Source of the DNA: Acidovorax sp. CF316
GTDB taxonomy: Bacteria > Pseudomonadota > Gammaproteobacteria > Burkholderiales > Burkholderiaceae_C
Direction: 5' to 3'
DNA: 64,000 nt
Assembly (NCBI RefSeq): GCF_000276605.1
Contig: NZ_AKJX01000097.1
Location: forward strand, 42,062-106,061
Below are positions 15,432 through 25,000 of this stretch, one piece after another (within the stretch, counting starts at the first letter, position 1; each line of letters starts with the position of its first letter). Both the position numbers and the translations under genes were made by a program. Below the pieces are notes generated by a model, which made no database searches, was not told where the DNA came from, and was given only the letters and a program-made list of their open reading frames with translations.

Positions 15432-16730
15432 TCAACCGCCGCGGTCGAAGGCGACCTGCCCGCCGACCAGGGTGGTGCGCACGCGGCCGGGCAGCTCGTA
15501 GCCCAGGAAGGGCGTGTGCTTGCCCTGGCTGCGCAGGGCGCCGCCCTGCACCGTCCAGGCGGCCGCGGGGTCGAAGATGCACAGGTCGCCCACGCCGCCC
15601 TCGACGATCTTGCCCACGCTGGCCTGCAGGGTGCCCAGGGCGCCGCCGAGCACGCGCGCGGGTTCGCTGGTGACGACCGCCAGCGCGCGCTGCAGCGGCA
15701 CGCCGCTGTCCTGCGACCACTTGAGGGCCAGGGAAAGCAGCAGCTCCAGGCCGGTGGCGCCGGGTTCGGCCTCGGCAAACGGCAGGGTCTTGGCATCTTC
15801 GTCCACGGGGGTGTGGTCGGAGACGAGCACGTCGATGGTGCCGTCGGCCAAGGCGGCATTCAAGGCGTCGCGGTCGCGCTGCTGGCGCAGCGGGGGCGAC
15901 AGGCGGGCGCGGCTGTCGAAGAAGCCGATGTCCACGTCGGTCAGGTGCAGCGAGTTGATGCTCACGTCGGCCGTGACCTTCAGGCCCTCGGCCTTGGCGC
16001 GGCGAATCAGCTCCACGCCGGCGGCGCTGCTGATGCGGCACAGGTGCACGTGCGCGCCGGTGCTACGCTGCAGCTCGAAGATGGTGTGCAGGGCAATGGT
16101 CTCAGCCGCCACGGGCACACCCGAGAGGCCCAGGCGCGTGGCCAGCGGGCCACTGGCGGCCACGCCCTTGCCCAGGTGCAGCTCCTGCGGGCGCAGCCAT
16201 ACGGTGTAGCCGAAGGTGGCTGCGTATTGCAGCGCGCGCTGCGTGACCTGGGTGCTGGCCAGCGGCACCTCGGCCTGGCTGAAGCCGACGCAGCCGGATT
16301 CGGTGAGTTCGGCCATTTCGGTGAGCACTTCGCCGGCCAGGTTGCGCGTGAGCGCGCCCAGCGGGAACAGGCGGCTCTGGTGCAGCTTCTCGGCGCGGAA
16401 CTTGAGCATCTCCACCAGGCCGGGCTCGTCGAGCACGGGGTCGGTGTCGGGAGGGCAGACCAGGCTGGTCACGCCACCGGCCACGGCGGCGGCCATTTCG
16501 GACTCGAGCATGCCTTCGTGCTCGTGGCCGGGCTCGCGCAGGCGCGCGGCCAGGTCCACCAGCCCGGGCAGCACGTAGCAGCCGGCGGCGTCGATCACGC
16601 GGTTGGGCGCAAAGTCGGGCGGCACGCGGTTGATGCCGACGATGCGGCCTGCGGCCAACGCAATGCTGCAGGTCTGATCAAGGCCGGAAGCGGGGTCGAT
16701 CACCCGGCCGTTCTGGATGAGTATCTTCAT
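15432..16730 (-). CDS. pyrC': dihydroorotase-like protein lacking metal-binding histidines (PyrC'/PyrX)
   Basis: A 432-residue homologue of type I dihydroorotase, next to pyrB. Catalytic enzymes carry D-x-H-x-H-x-R-[DE]-P-G at the first strand. Here the same place reads [13 protein letters not shown], so the two zinc histidines are replaced by A61 and R63, although REPG and a later SDHTPVDED are kept. This matches the inactive PyrC' of Pseudomonas, which serves as a structural partner of aspartate carbamoyltransferase. Start ATG 16730 overlaps the pyrB stop (ATGA), supporting coupled synthesis at a fixed ratio. A genuine dihydroorotase must be encoded elsewhere in the genome. The call of inactivity is by motif only. 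Confidence 0.85.
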   Translation of the reverse strand: MKILIQNGRVIDPASGLDQTCSIALAAGRIVGINRVPPDFAPNRVIDAAGCYVLPGLVDLAARLREPGHEHEGMLESEMAAAVAGGVTSLVCPPDTDPVLDEPGLVEMLKFRAEKLHQSRLFPLGALTRNLAGEVLTEMAELTESGCVGFSQAEVPLASTQVTQRALQYAATFGYTVWLRPQELHLGKGVAASGPLATRLGLSGVPVAAETIALHTIFELQRSTGAHVHLCRISSAAGVELIRRAKAEGLKVTADVSINSLHLTDVDIGFFDSRARLSPPLRQQRDRDALNAALADGTIDVLVSDHTPVDEDAKTLPFAEAEPGATGLELLLSLALKWSQDSGVPLQRALAVVTSEPARVLGGALGTLQASVGKIVEGGVGDLCIFDPAAAWTVQGGALRSQGKHTPFLGYELPGRVRTTLVGGQVAFDRGG

Positions 16731-17689
16731 GCTTCATTCCCTGCGACGATGGACATGACGGCCATGCGCACCGCAATACCGAAGGTCACCTGGGGCAGGA
16801 TCACGCTTTGCTGGCCATCGACCACGGCGGAGTCGATCTCCACGCCGCGGTTGATCGGGCCGGGGTGCATGACGATGGCGTCGGGCTTGGCCAGCTGCAG
16901 CTTTTCCTGCGTCAGGCCGAAGCTCTTGAAGTACTCCTGGCTCGACGGCAGCAGCGCGCCGCTCATGCGCTCGTTCTGCAGGCGCAGGGTGATCACCACG
17001 TCGGCGTCCTTGATGCCTTCTTCGAGCGTATGGCACACGCGCACGCCCATCTGCGACATGTCGGACGGCACCAGGGTGCGCGGGCCCACCACGCGCACCT
17101 CGGCGCAGCCCAGGGTGGTCAGGCCGTGGATGTCCGAGCGCGCCACGCGCGAGTGCAGCACGTCGCCCACGATGGCCACCGTGAGGTTGCTGAAGTCCTT
17201 CTTGTAGTGGCGAATGGTGTACATGTCCAGCAGCCCCTGCGTGGGGTGGGCATGCCGGCCGTCGCCCGCGTTGATCACGTGCACGTGGGGTGCCACGTGC
17301 TGGGCAATGAGGTAGGGAGCGCCCGACTCGCTGTGCCGCACCACGAACAGGTCGGCCGCCATGGCCGAGAGGTTGGCGATGGTGTCGAGCAGCGACTCGC
17401 CCTTGCTGGCCGAGCTGCGCGCGATGTCGAGGTTGATGACGTCGGCCGACAGGCGCTTGGCCGCGATCTCGAAGGTGGTGCGGGTGCGCGTGCTGTTCTC
17501 GAAGAAGAGGTTGAACACGCTCTTGCCGCGCAAGAGGGGCACCTTCTTGACCTCGCGGTCGCTGACGCTCACGAAGTTGGCGGCGGTATCGAGGATGTGC
17601 GTGACGATGTCGCGCGGCAGGCCCTCGATGGACAGCAGGTGGACCAGCTCGCCGTGGCTGTTGAGTTGGGGGTTGCGCTTGTGCAGCAC
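16727..17689 (-). CDS. pyrB: aspartate carbamoyltransferase catalytic subunit
   Basis: A 320-residue enzyme joining carbamoyl phosphate and aspartate, the committed step of pyrimidine synthesis. Carbamoyl-phosphate motif [12 protein letters not shown] (63-74), [24 protein letters not shown] and [11 protein letters not shown] are all present. The start is a GTG at 17689, two bases after the pyrR stop. No ATG fits the family N-terminus. Its stop overlaps the ATG of pyrC' by four bases. It is probably assembled as a complex with the inactive PyrC' and placed under PyrR control, given the operon. High confidence. Confidence 0.95.
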   Translation of the reverse strand: MLHKRNPQLNSHGELVHLLSIEGLPRDIVTHILDTAANFVSVSDREVKKVPLLRGKSVFNLFFENSTRTRTTFEIAAKRLSADVINLDIARSSASKGESLLDTIANLSAMAADLFVVRHSESGAPYLIAQHVAPHVHVINAGDGRHAHPTQGLLDMYTIRHYKKDFSNLTVAIVGDVLHSRVARSDIHGLTTLGCAEVRVVGPRTLVPSDMSQMGVRVCHTLEEGIKDADVVITLRLQNERMSGALLPSSQEYFKSFGLTQEKLQLAKPDAIVMHPGPINRGVEIDSAVVDGQQSVILPQVTFGIAVRMAVMSIVAGNEA

Positions 17690-17691
17690 GG

Positions 17692-18231
17692 TCAGGCCTC
17701 CCGGGCTTGGTGGACTTGGAATTGGAAAGCACCTTGCTCGTCGCGCGCCAGGGCCAGCGATTGCGTGGCCGGCAGCGCCACGCGCGCCGCCGCGAACTCG
17801 GCGTGCACCGGCAGCTCGCGCCCGCCGCGGTCCACCAGCACGGCCAGGCGCACGCTGGCGGGGCGGCCGTAGTCGAACAGCTCGTTGAGCACGGCGCGGA
17901 TGGTGCGACCGGTGTACAGCACGTCGTCGAGCACGATGATGTCGGCACCGTTGACGTCGAACGGCAGCGCGGTCTGCGCGCCGGCCGCGAGGCCGCGCTG
18001 GGCGAAGTCGTCGCGGTGCATCACCGACGAAAGCACGCCGGGGGCGCCATCGAGCCCCAGGTCCTTCTGCAGACGCTCGGCCAACCAGGCGCCGCCCGAG
18101 GCGATGCCCGCCAGGTGGGTGCCGCCCGGGTTGTTCATCATGCTGCGCACGCCGCGCAGCAGCTCGCGGTACAGGGCCTCGGCATCGAGCACCAGGCTGC
18201 CTGACGGTGAAGAGGTGGTAGGCGTCGTCAT
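17692..18231 (-). CDS. pyrR: PyrR bifunctional regulator / uracil phosphoribosyltransferase
   Basis: A 179-residue phosphoribosyltransferase-fold protein. The PRPP-binding loop [16 protein letters not shown] is intact, and [12 protein letters not shown] and [11 protein letters not shown] are typical of PyrR. In Bacillus it binds pyr mRNA. In Gram-negative pyrR-pyrB operons its regulatory mechanism is less clear and it may act mainly as a uracil phosphoribosyltransferase or protein-level regulator. The start ATG 18231 overlaps the ruvX stop by four bases (ATGA), and pyrB follows two bases after its stop. I saw no anti-terminator/terminator leader upstream of the operon, only a 23-base divergent gap before yqgE. 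Confidence 0.92.
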   Translation of the reverse strand: MTTPTTSSPSGSLVLDAEALYRELLRGVRSMMNNPGGTHLAGIASGGAWLAERLQKDLGLDGAPGVLSSVMHRDDFAQRGLAAGAQTALPFDVNGADIIVLDDVLYTGRTIRAVLNELFDYGRPASVRLAVLVDRGGRELPVHAEFAAARVALPATQSLALARDEQGAFQFQVHQAREA

Positions 18232-18650
18232 GGGAGATTCCTCAAAAACTGTTCCAGGATGATGCAGGCCGAGGCGGCGTCGGCATCCTTGGCGCCACCG
18301 GCGATGGCCTCGGTGGTGCTGTAGCGCTCGTCGACCTCGAACACCGGCAGGCCGAAGCGGCCACGCAACTGGCGCCCGAACTTCAGGGCGCGCTCGGTGT
18401 TCTCGTGGCTCGCGCCATCGGGGTGGTAGGGCACGCCGATCACCAGGGCGTCGGGCTGCCACTCCTTGATGCGCTGGGCCACCTGCACGAAGCGGGCGTC
18501 TGCGCCCTCGGCCTTGATGGTCTCCTGCGGGCTGGCGCTGCGCAGCATGCGGTTGCCCGTGGCCACGCCCGTGCGCTTGGTGCCGAAATCAAAAGCAAGA
18601 AAGGTCTGGAAATGCGCAGGAACGGCAGGCTGAACGGGCAAGCCGGTCAT
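18228..18650 (-). CDS. ruvX: Holliday junction resolvase-like RuvX/YqgF
   Basis: A 140-residue RNase H-fold protein of the YqgF family, implicated in pre-16S rRNA 5' processing and proposed as a Holliday junction resolvase. The first catalytic strand [14 protein letters not shown] supplies Asp21, [10 protein letters not shown] is the second conserved block, and [10 protein letters not shown] and [16 protein letters not shown] the third and fourth. Start ATG 18650 overlaps the yqgE stop by four bases, and the stop overlaps the pyrR start by four. The yqgE-ruvX pair is widespread in Proteobacteria. The N-terminal [14 protein letters not shown] is a short, non-conserved extension. High confidence. 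Confidence 0.93.
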   Translation of the reverse strand: MTGLPVQPAVPAHFQTFLAFDFGTKRTGVATGNRMLRSASPQETIKAEGADARFVQVAQRIKEWQPDALVIGVPYHPDGASHENTERALKFGRQLRGRFGLPVFEVDERYSTTEAIAGGAKDADAASACIILEQFLRNLP

Positions 18651-19246
18651 GCGTGCCCCGCCTCGGGCGAGAGCATCCAGGCCTGCAGGCCCAAGAGGGC
18701 CAGTGCGCGGTCGTAACGCTCAGTCACGGGGGTGTCGAAAATCACCGACAGGTCGGCCGCCACGGTGAGCCAGGCGTTCTCGGCCAGTTCCGATTCGAGC
18801 TGGCCCTCGCCCCAGGACGAGTAGCCCAGGGTGATGAGCACGCGGCGCGGGCCGGCGCCGGTGGACAGGGCCTCGAGTACGTCTTTGGAGGTGGTCATCT
18901 CCAGGCCGCCGGGGATGGTCATGGTGGAGGCGTACGCCGATTCCTCGGTCTCGGCACTGTCCATGAGCATGGGTTCGTGCAGCACGAAGCCGCGCTCGGT
19001 CTGCACCGGGCCGCCCGAGAAGACGGGGGCGGCGCGCAGGTCCTCGCGGCGCAGGGACAGGTCGACCTTGTCGAACAGGCCCTTCAGGGTGATGTCGGTG
19101 GGCTTGTTGATGATGAGCCCCAGCGCGCCACGCTCGCTGTGCTCGCACAGGTAGACCACACTGCGCGCGAAAGACGCATCCTCCAGACCGGGCATCGCGA
19201 TCAGGAAGTGATGCGTCAGGTTGATGGGCGCAGAATCGATAGACAT
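18647..19246 (-). CDS. yqgE: YqgE/AlgH family protein
   Basis: A 199-residue soluble protein of the UPF0301/AlgH family, whose biochemical role is unsettled. The family signature is clear: NLTHHFLIAMPGLEDASFARSVVYLCEHSE near the start, GALGLIINKPTDI, FSGGPVQTERGFVLH and GYSSWGEGQLE. The ATG at 19246 is preferred to a TTG three codons upstream. It is the first gene of the minus-strand unit yqgE-ruvX-pyrR-pyrB-pyrC'-plsC, joined by four-base stop/start overlaps. It starts only 23 bases from the divergent photolyase start, so the promoters of the two units must overlap each other or reach into the opposite coding region. Confidence 0.93.
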   Translation of the reverse strand: MSIDSAPINLTHHFLIAMPGLEDASFARSVVYLCEHSERGALGLIINKPTDITLKGLFDKVDLSLRREDLRAAPVFSGGPVQTERGFVLHEPMLMDSAETEESAYASTMTIPGGLEMTTSKDVLEALSTGAGPRRVLITLGYSSWGEGQLESELAENAWLTVAADLSVIFDTPVTERYDRALALLGLQAWMLSPEAGHA

Positions 19247-19269
19247 ATCTCGCAATTTTAACGGTGAAC

Positions 19270-20733
19270 ATGGAGCCCTCTTATTCCACCGGTCTCGTCT
19301 GGTTCCGGCGCGACCTGCGCGCCAGCGACCACGCGGCCCTCTACCACGCGCTGACCGAGTGCCGCAAAGTGCACTGCGCCTTCGTTTTCGACACGGAAAT
19401 CCTCGATCCGCTGCCCAAAAAGGACCGGCGCGTGGAGTTCATCCGCGCATCGCTGGCCGAGCTCGACGAGCGCCTGCGCACCCTGTCGGGCCACGCCACC
19501 GGGGGTCTGATCGTGCTGCACGCGGTGGCCAGCGATGCCATCCCCGCCCTGGCGGTGGAACTGGGGGTGGACGCCGTGTTCACCAACCACGACGACGAGC
19601 CCCAGGCCCTGGCGCGCGACAGCCGGGTGCGCACGCGGCTGGCAGCGGCCGGGCGGGCGTTTCACACCTACAAGGACCACACGGTCTTCGAGCGCGGCGA
19701 GGTGCTGACCCAGACCGGCAAGCCCTACAGCGTGTTCACGCCGTACAAGAACGCCTGGCTCAGGAAGGTGGATGCCTTCTACCTCAAGGGCTACCCCGTG
19801 GAGCGCCACGCCCACCGCCTGGCGCCCCGGCCCAAGGCGCACGGGCACGCGGTGCCCCCGCTCGCGGCCCTGGGGTTCGAGCCGGCGGGGATGGCCCTGC
19901 CGGCGGGTGAAAGCGGGGCGCAGGCGCTGTTCGAGGACTTCCAGCAGCGCATCGGCCGCTACGAGGATGCGCGCAATTTCCCGGCCGTGAAGGGGCCGAG
20001 CTACCTGAGCGTGCACCTGCGCTTTGGCACCATCTCGCCGCGCCTGCTGGCACGCACGGCGCACGGCCTGGCGATCAAGGGCAACCAGGGTGCCGCCACC
20101 TGGCTCAGCGAGCTGGTCTGGCGCGATTTCTACCACCAGATCCTGGCGCACCACCCGCATGTGGTGGAGCACAGCTTCAAGCCGGCCTATGACGCCATCG
20201 CGTGGGAGAGCGGCCCCGAGGCCCAGGAACTGTTCGCGGCCTGGTGCGAGGGCCGCACGGGCTACCCGCTGGTGGATGCGGCCATGGCCCAAATCAACCA
20301 GACGGGCTACATGCACAACCGGCTGCGCATGGTGGTGGCCAGCTTTCTGGTGAAGGACCTGGGCATCGACTGGCGCTGGGGGGAGGCGTACTTCGCCACC
20401 CACCTCAACGACTTCGATCTGGCAGCCAACAACGGCGGCTGGCAGTGGGCCAGCTCCAGCGGCTGCGACGCGCAGCCCTACTTTCGCATCTTCAACCCGG
20501 TGAGCCAGAGCGAGAAGTTCGACGCCCGGGGCCAGTTCATCCGCAAGTACCTGCCGCAGCTGGCCACCCTGCCCGACGCCGCCCTGCACGCGCCCTGGAA
20601 GGCCAAGCCGCTGGAGTTGCAGGCAGCCGGCGTGGTGCTGGGCAGCACCTACCCGCACCCCATCGTGGACCACGACGAGGCACGCCAGCGCACGCTGGAA
20701 CGCTATGCGGTGGTGAAGGCGGCGGCGGACTGA
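19270..20733 (+). CDS. phrB: deoxyribodipyrimidine photolyase
   Basis: A 487-residue light-dependent DNA repair enzyme that splits cyclobutane pyrimidine dimers using FAD. The N-terminal photolyase alpha/beta domain (LVWFRRDLRASDHAALYHAL) binds the antenna. The C-terminal helical FAD domain has ARNFPAVKGPSYLSVHLRFG, the segment TGYPLVDAAMAQINQTGYMH and WQWASSSGCDAQPYFRIFNP. The start is ATG 19270; a GTG two codons earlier is possible. No Shine-Dalgarno is obvious. It is divergent from yqgE with a 23-base gap. It faces the convergent pilU gene, and a GC-rich hairpin without a T run (about 20738-20754) lies between them. Confidence 0.93.
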   Translation: MEPSYSTGLVWFRRDLRASDHAALYHALTECRKVHCAFVFDTEILDPLPKKDRRVEFIRASLAELDERLRTLSGHATGGLIVLHAVASDAIPALAVELGVDAVFTNHDDEPQALARDSRVRTRLAAAGRAFHTYKDHTVFERGEVLTQTGKPYSVFTPYKNAWLRKVDAFYLKGYPVERHAHRLAPRPKAHGHAVPPLAALGFEPAGMALPAGESGAQALFEDFQQRIGRYEDARNFPAVKGPSYLSVHLRFGTISPRLLARTAHGLAIKGNQGAATWLSELVWRDFYHQILAHHPHVVEHSFKPAYDAIAWESGPEAQELFAAWCEGRTGYPLVDAAMAQINQTGYMHNRLRMVVASFLVKDLGIDWRWGEAYFATHLNDFDLAANNGGWQWASSSGCDAQPYFRIFNPVSQSEKFDARGQFIRKYLPQLATLPDAALHAPWKAKPLELQAAGVVLGSTYPHPIVDHDEARQRTLERYAVVKAAAD

Positions 20734-20763
20734 GGGTGCGGGGCCTGGCCCCGCTGGGCAGGG

Positions 20764-21921
20764 TCAGAACCGCGAAATGGGGTCGCGCGGCTTCTCGGCC
20801 ATCTGCATGCCGCCATCGTCGATGGCCAGCCCGTTGCCGGACGCCAGGCGCAGGCGCAAGGTGACGTCGGTGCGGTTGTCGGCATTGGCCACGGCCTCGG
20901 CGGGGGTGATGGCGCCGGCCTCCACCAGGGCCAGCAGCGACTGGTCGAAGCTGCCCATGCCCTGCTCGGTGCCGCGGATGATGGCGGTCTTGAGCTCGTC
21001 GACCTGGCCCTTCTGGATCAGGTCGGCGACAAAGGGGGTGAGCAACATGACCTCAGTGGCGGGCACCAGGGTGCCCTTGACGCTCTTGATCAGGCGCTGG
21101 GCGATCACGGCCTTCAAGCTCAGCGACAGGTCCATCAGCAGCTGCTGGTGGGCCGTCTCGGGAAAGAAGTTGAGGATGCGCTGCACCGACTGGCTGGCGT
21201 TGTGCGCGTGCAGGGTGGACACGCACAGGTGGCCCGACTGCGCGTAGTGCAGCGCATGTTGCATGGTGGCGCGGTCGCGGATCTCGCCGATCAGGATCAC
21301 GCTGGGCGCCTCGCGCATGGCGCGGCGCAGGGCCTCATCGTAGGACAGGGTATCGAGGCCCACCTCGCGCTGGGTCACCAGGGATTTCTTGTGGTTGTGC
21401 AGGTACTCGATCGGGTCCTCGATGGTGAGGATGTGCCCGTTGGCGTGCTCGTTGCGGTGGTCCAGCATGGCCGCGAGCGTGGTGGTCTTGCCGGAGCCGG
21501 CGGCGCCCACGGTGAGGATCAGCCCGCCGTTGAGGAACGCCAGCTGCTTGAGCACCGGCGGCAGGCCCAACTGGTCGAGTTGCGGAATGTTGGACACCAC
21601 GTGCCGCACCACGATGCCGACCTGCCCGCGCTGCATGTGGATGTTGAAACGAAAGCGCTCGCCATCGGGCGTGGTGTACGAGAGGTCGCACTCCATGGTG
21701 GCCTCGAACTCCTCGCGCTGCGCCTTGCGCATCACCGAGTAGGCCATCATGCGGATGTCGTCGGCGCCCATGACCTGGCGCGAAATGGGCACGTACAGGC
21801 CCTGGCGCTTGACCGTGGGCGAGGCGCCCGCAAGCAGGAACAGGTCGGACGCGCCTTCGCGCGCCACAAGGGCCAGACAGGCCAGCAACCGGCTGTCGCC
21901 GGCAGGTGAAGTCGACTCCAT
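20764..21921 (-). CDS. pilU: type IV pilus retraction ATPase, PilU/PilT type
   Basis: A 385-residue secretion-type ATPase that powers pilus retraction in twitching motility. Walker A GAAGSGKT (139-146), the Asp box ILTIEDPIEYLH, Walker B region VILIGEIRD and the His box HLCVSTLHAHNASQSVQRI are all visible. Length and the C-terminal tail (beyond about residue 345) favour PilU over PilT. It lies downstream of chpA on the same strand with about 97 bases between. That gap holds a hairpin that may separate the transcripts. Association with the pil-chp chemosensory genes suggests co-regulation of pilus retraction. No pilT is in the window. Confidence 0.85.
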   Translation of the reverse strand: MESTSPAGDSRLLACLALVAREGASDLFLLAGASPTVKRQGLYVPISRQVMGADDIRMMAYSVMRKAQREEFEATMECDLSYTTPDGERFRFNIHMQRGQVGIVVRHVVSNIPQLDQLGLPPVLKQLAFLNGGLILTVGAAGSGKTTTLAAMLDHRNEHANGHILTIEDPIEYLHNHKKSLVTQREVGLDTLSYDEALRRAMREAPSVILIGEIRDRATMQHALHYAQSGHLCVSTLHAHNASQSVQRILNFFPETAHQQLLMDLSLSLKAVIAQRLIKSVKGTLVPATEVMLLTPFVADLIQKGQVDELKTAIIRGTEQGMGSFDQSLLALVEAGAITPAEAVANADNRTDVTLRLRLASGNGLAIDDGGMQMAEKPRDPISRF

Positions 21922-21970
21922 CGGTACCTCAGGTCAGGCAGACAGACACGAAAAAGCCGCAGGTCCCCAC

Positions 21971-22017
21971 AAACACCAACGCCTGCACCGGTGAGGGATG
22001 CAGGCGTCGGGTGGTTT
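21971..22017 (-). terminator. candidate terminator hairpin after chpA
   Basis: Nine-base arms ACGCCTGCA (21979-21987) and TGCAGGCGT (21999-22007), extended weakly by AAACACC and GGTGGTTT on the outside, lie across the chpA stop and just downstream. On the minus strand the stem is followed by a GT-rich stretch rather than a clean T run, so termination may be partial. Confidence 0.45.
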
Positions 22018-22018
22018 G

Positions 22019-25000
22019 TCAGGCCTCTGCGGCAGCGGCGATGCGGGCGTAGTGCTGGATCAGGCTGAGCAGCTCTTCGTCCGAGTAAGGTTTGCCCAGG
22101 TAGTGGTTCACCCCGAGCTCCATGGCGTGCTCGCGGTGCTTTTCGGCGATCCGCGAGGTGATCATGATGATGGGCAGGTCGCGCAGGGCGCCGTCGGCGC
22201 GGATGTTGCGCGCCAGGTCGAAGCCGTCCATGCGCGGCATTTCGATGTCCGACAGCACCACCGTGGGGCGCTCGTCCTGCAGCCGCTCCAGCGCCTGCAG
22301 GCCATCGGCCGCCAAGGCCACGCGATAACCTTCGCGCTGCAGCAAGCGCTGCGTGACGCGGCGCACGGTGATGGAATCGTCCACCACCAGGATCAACGGC
22401 ACCTGGCTGACGCCCGAGGGCAGCGGCGCCACGGCCGCGCCCTTGGCGTCCACCCGGTCGTTGACCATCGGCAGCTCGGCGCTGGCGCTACGCACCTGGT
22501 CGCCGTACACCGTGGACAGGGCCACCGGGTTGTAGATCAGCACCACGGCACCCGAGGCCAGCACGGACATGCCGGCCAGGCCGGGCAGGCGCGACAGCTG
22601 CGGCCCGAGGTTCTTCACCACCACTTCCTGGTTGCCCAGCACTTCGTCCACGTGCATGGCGATGCGCTGCGAGGCGCTTCGGAAGACCACCACGGGGCGC
22701 GTCTTGCCGACCGATTCATGGCTGCGGGCAGACGACTGCAGCAACGCACCAGCCCAGAAGAACGGCAATTGCTCCAGGCCGTCGTCGAAGTGGCCGGCCT
22801 TGTAGGCTTCCTGCAGGTCGGCCACCGAGGTGCGGCGCACGATTTCCACCAGGTTGGCGGGCACGCCGATGGACAGGTCGCCGGCACGCAGCATCACCAC
22901 CTGCGTCACGGCCGTGGTCAGCGGCAGCACCATGCGGAAGGCGGCACCCTTGCCGGTTTCGGTGGTGGTCTCGATGCGGCCACCCAGGGCGTTGATTTCC
23001 GAGCGCACCACGTCCATGCCGATACCGCGGCCAGCCAGGCCGGTGACTTCGCTGGCGGTACTGAAACCGGGCGTGAAGATCAGGTTGGCGGCGTCGCCAT
23101 CGCTGAGCTCCAGGCCAGGCTCGATCAGGCCCTGGGCGATGGCTTTCTCGCGGATGCGCGGCAGGTTCAGGCCGGCACCGTCGTCGCGGAACTCGACCGA
23201 CACGTCGTTGCCTTCGTGGTGCAGATCCACGGTGATGGTGCCCGATGCCGGCTTGCCGGCGGCCACGCGGGCCTCGGGGTTCTCGATGCCGTGGGCCACG
23301 CAATTGCGCAGCAAGTGCTCGAAGGCGGGCGTCATGCGGTCCAGCACGCCGCGGTCCATTTCAATGGAGCCGCCGGTGATATCCAGCTTGATCTGCTTGC
23401 CGGTTTCCTTGGAGGCCTGGCGCACCACGGCGTACAGGCGCTCGGCAATGCCTTCGAACTCCACCATGCGGGTGCGCAGCAGGTCGCGCTGCAGTTCGCG
23501 TGCCTGGCGGCCCTGGGCGATCAGGTCGTCTTCGGCGCCTTCCATGGTGCGCTGCAGGTTGCGCTGCACGGTGGCCACGTCGTTGACCGACTCGGCCATC
23601 ATGCGCGTGAGTTCCTGCACGCGGGTGAAGCGGTCGAACTCCAGCGGATCGAAGCCGGCCGCCGAGTCCTTGGACAGGGCCAGGCGCGACTGCATCTGCG
23701 ATTCGGCCTGCACTTCGATGTCGCGCAGTTGCAGGCGCAGGCGGTCCAGGTTGCCCGACAGGTCGGTCAGCGAGGAGCGGAACTGCGACAGGCGCACGTC
23801 CAGGCGCGAGCGGCTGATCATGACCTCGCCGGCCTGGTTGACCAGGCGGTCGAGCAGCTGGGCACGCACGCGCACCGACTGGTTGGCCGCCACGCGCAGC
23901 GGGGCCAGTTGCGAGGCTGCGGGCAGGCGCACGGCCGGGGCCGCGAGGGCGGCTGGCCGCTCCACCGGGGCGACAGCAGCAGCAGTAGCGGGTGCCTCGG
24001 CCACAGGGGCTTCGGCACGGGCTGGCACGGGCAGCGCGACGACGGCATCTGCCGGACCCTGGGTGCCGATGGCGCTCAGGGCGGCGAAATTGGCCTGCAG
24101 GCCGTCGAAGTTGGCCTGCAGCGGCTCGATCTCGGCGCTGGTGACGGTTTCCACATCGAGCTGCTCGATGGCGGATTCCAGGCGGTGGGCCATTTCACCC
24201 AGGCGCATGGCGCCAGCCAGGCGCGAGCTGCCCTTGAGCGTGTGCAGGGCGCGCAGCACTTCGCTGCGGGCACCCAGGTTGTCGGGGCGCGAGGCCCACT
24301 GGCGCAGGGCGCCGCCGAGCTGGGGCAGCAGTTCCTGGGCCTCTTCCTCGAAGATCGGGAAGAGGTCGGGGTCGATCACGTCGATGGCGTCGATGTCGTC
24401 GTCGATGTCGGACGAGAGCTCCACGGCGCGGGCGATGGCGTCGTCCACCTCCTGCTCATGCTCGTAGCCGTGGTCGTCGTGCACCACGGGCGACAGCGCG
24501 GGCGCCACATGGCCCGTGGGCACCACCACCGGCGCCACGACAGGCTCGGGCTCCGGCTCGGGCTCCGGCTCGGGCTCCGGCTCCGGCTCGGGTTGGGGCT
24601 CTGGTTCGGGCTCGGCCACGGCCTCGATGCCCACCTCGGCATCCTCTTCCTCGGGGGAGAGTGTGTTGTCGACCTCGGTCTCGAGGATCAGGCGCAGCGC
24701 GGCCAACACCTCCTGGCTCGGCTCCTTGAGGAAGCCGGCAGCGAACTGGTGCAGCAGGCGGCGGATGTCTTCGGCCGAGTCCAAGAAGACCTGGGCCTGC
24801 TCCTTGGTGCCGCGCGTCTGCAGCTGCACATGCTGCAGCGCATGCTCGAGCACGCGGGACAGATCGGACAGTGCGGTGAAGCCCACGGTGGCGGAACTGC
24901 CCGCCAGCGAATGCGCCAGCGCCACGGCCGTGTCCGGCAGGGGCTCGTGCAGTTCCAGCGACCATTCCTGCAGGCAGGTGGCCAGGCGGCGCGACCATTC

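Noticed and set aside
20738..20754. GC-rich hairpin between phrB and pilU as a terminator
   Set aside because: The stem is good but there is no T run on either strand. It is mentioned only in passing with the photolyase.
24541..24620. Tandem GGCTCG/GGCTCC units considered as a CRISPR or satellite array
   Set aside because: The units are six bases, lie in frame inside chpA and encode Glu-Pro repeats. There are no spacers.
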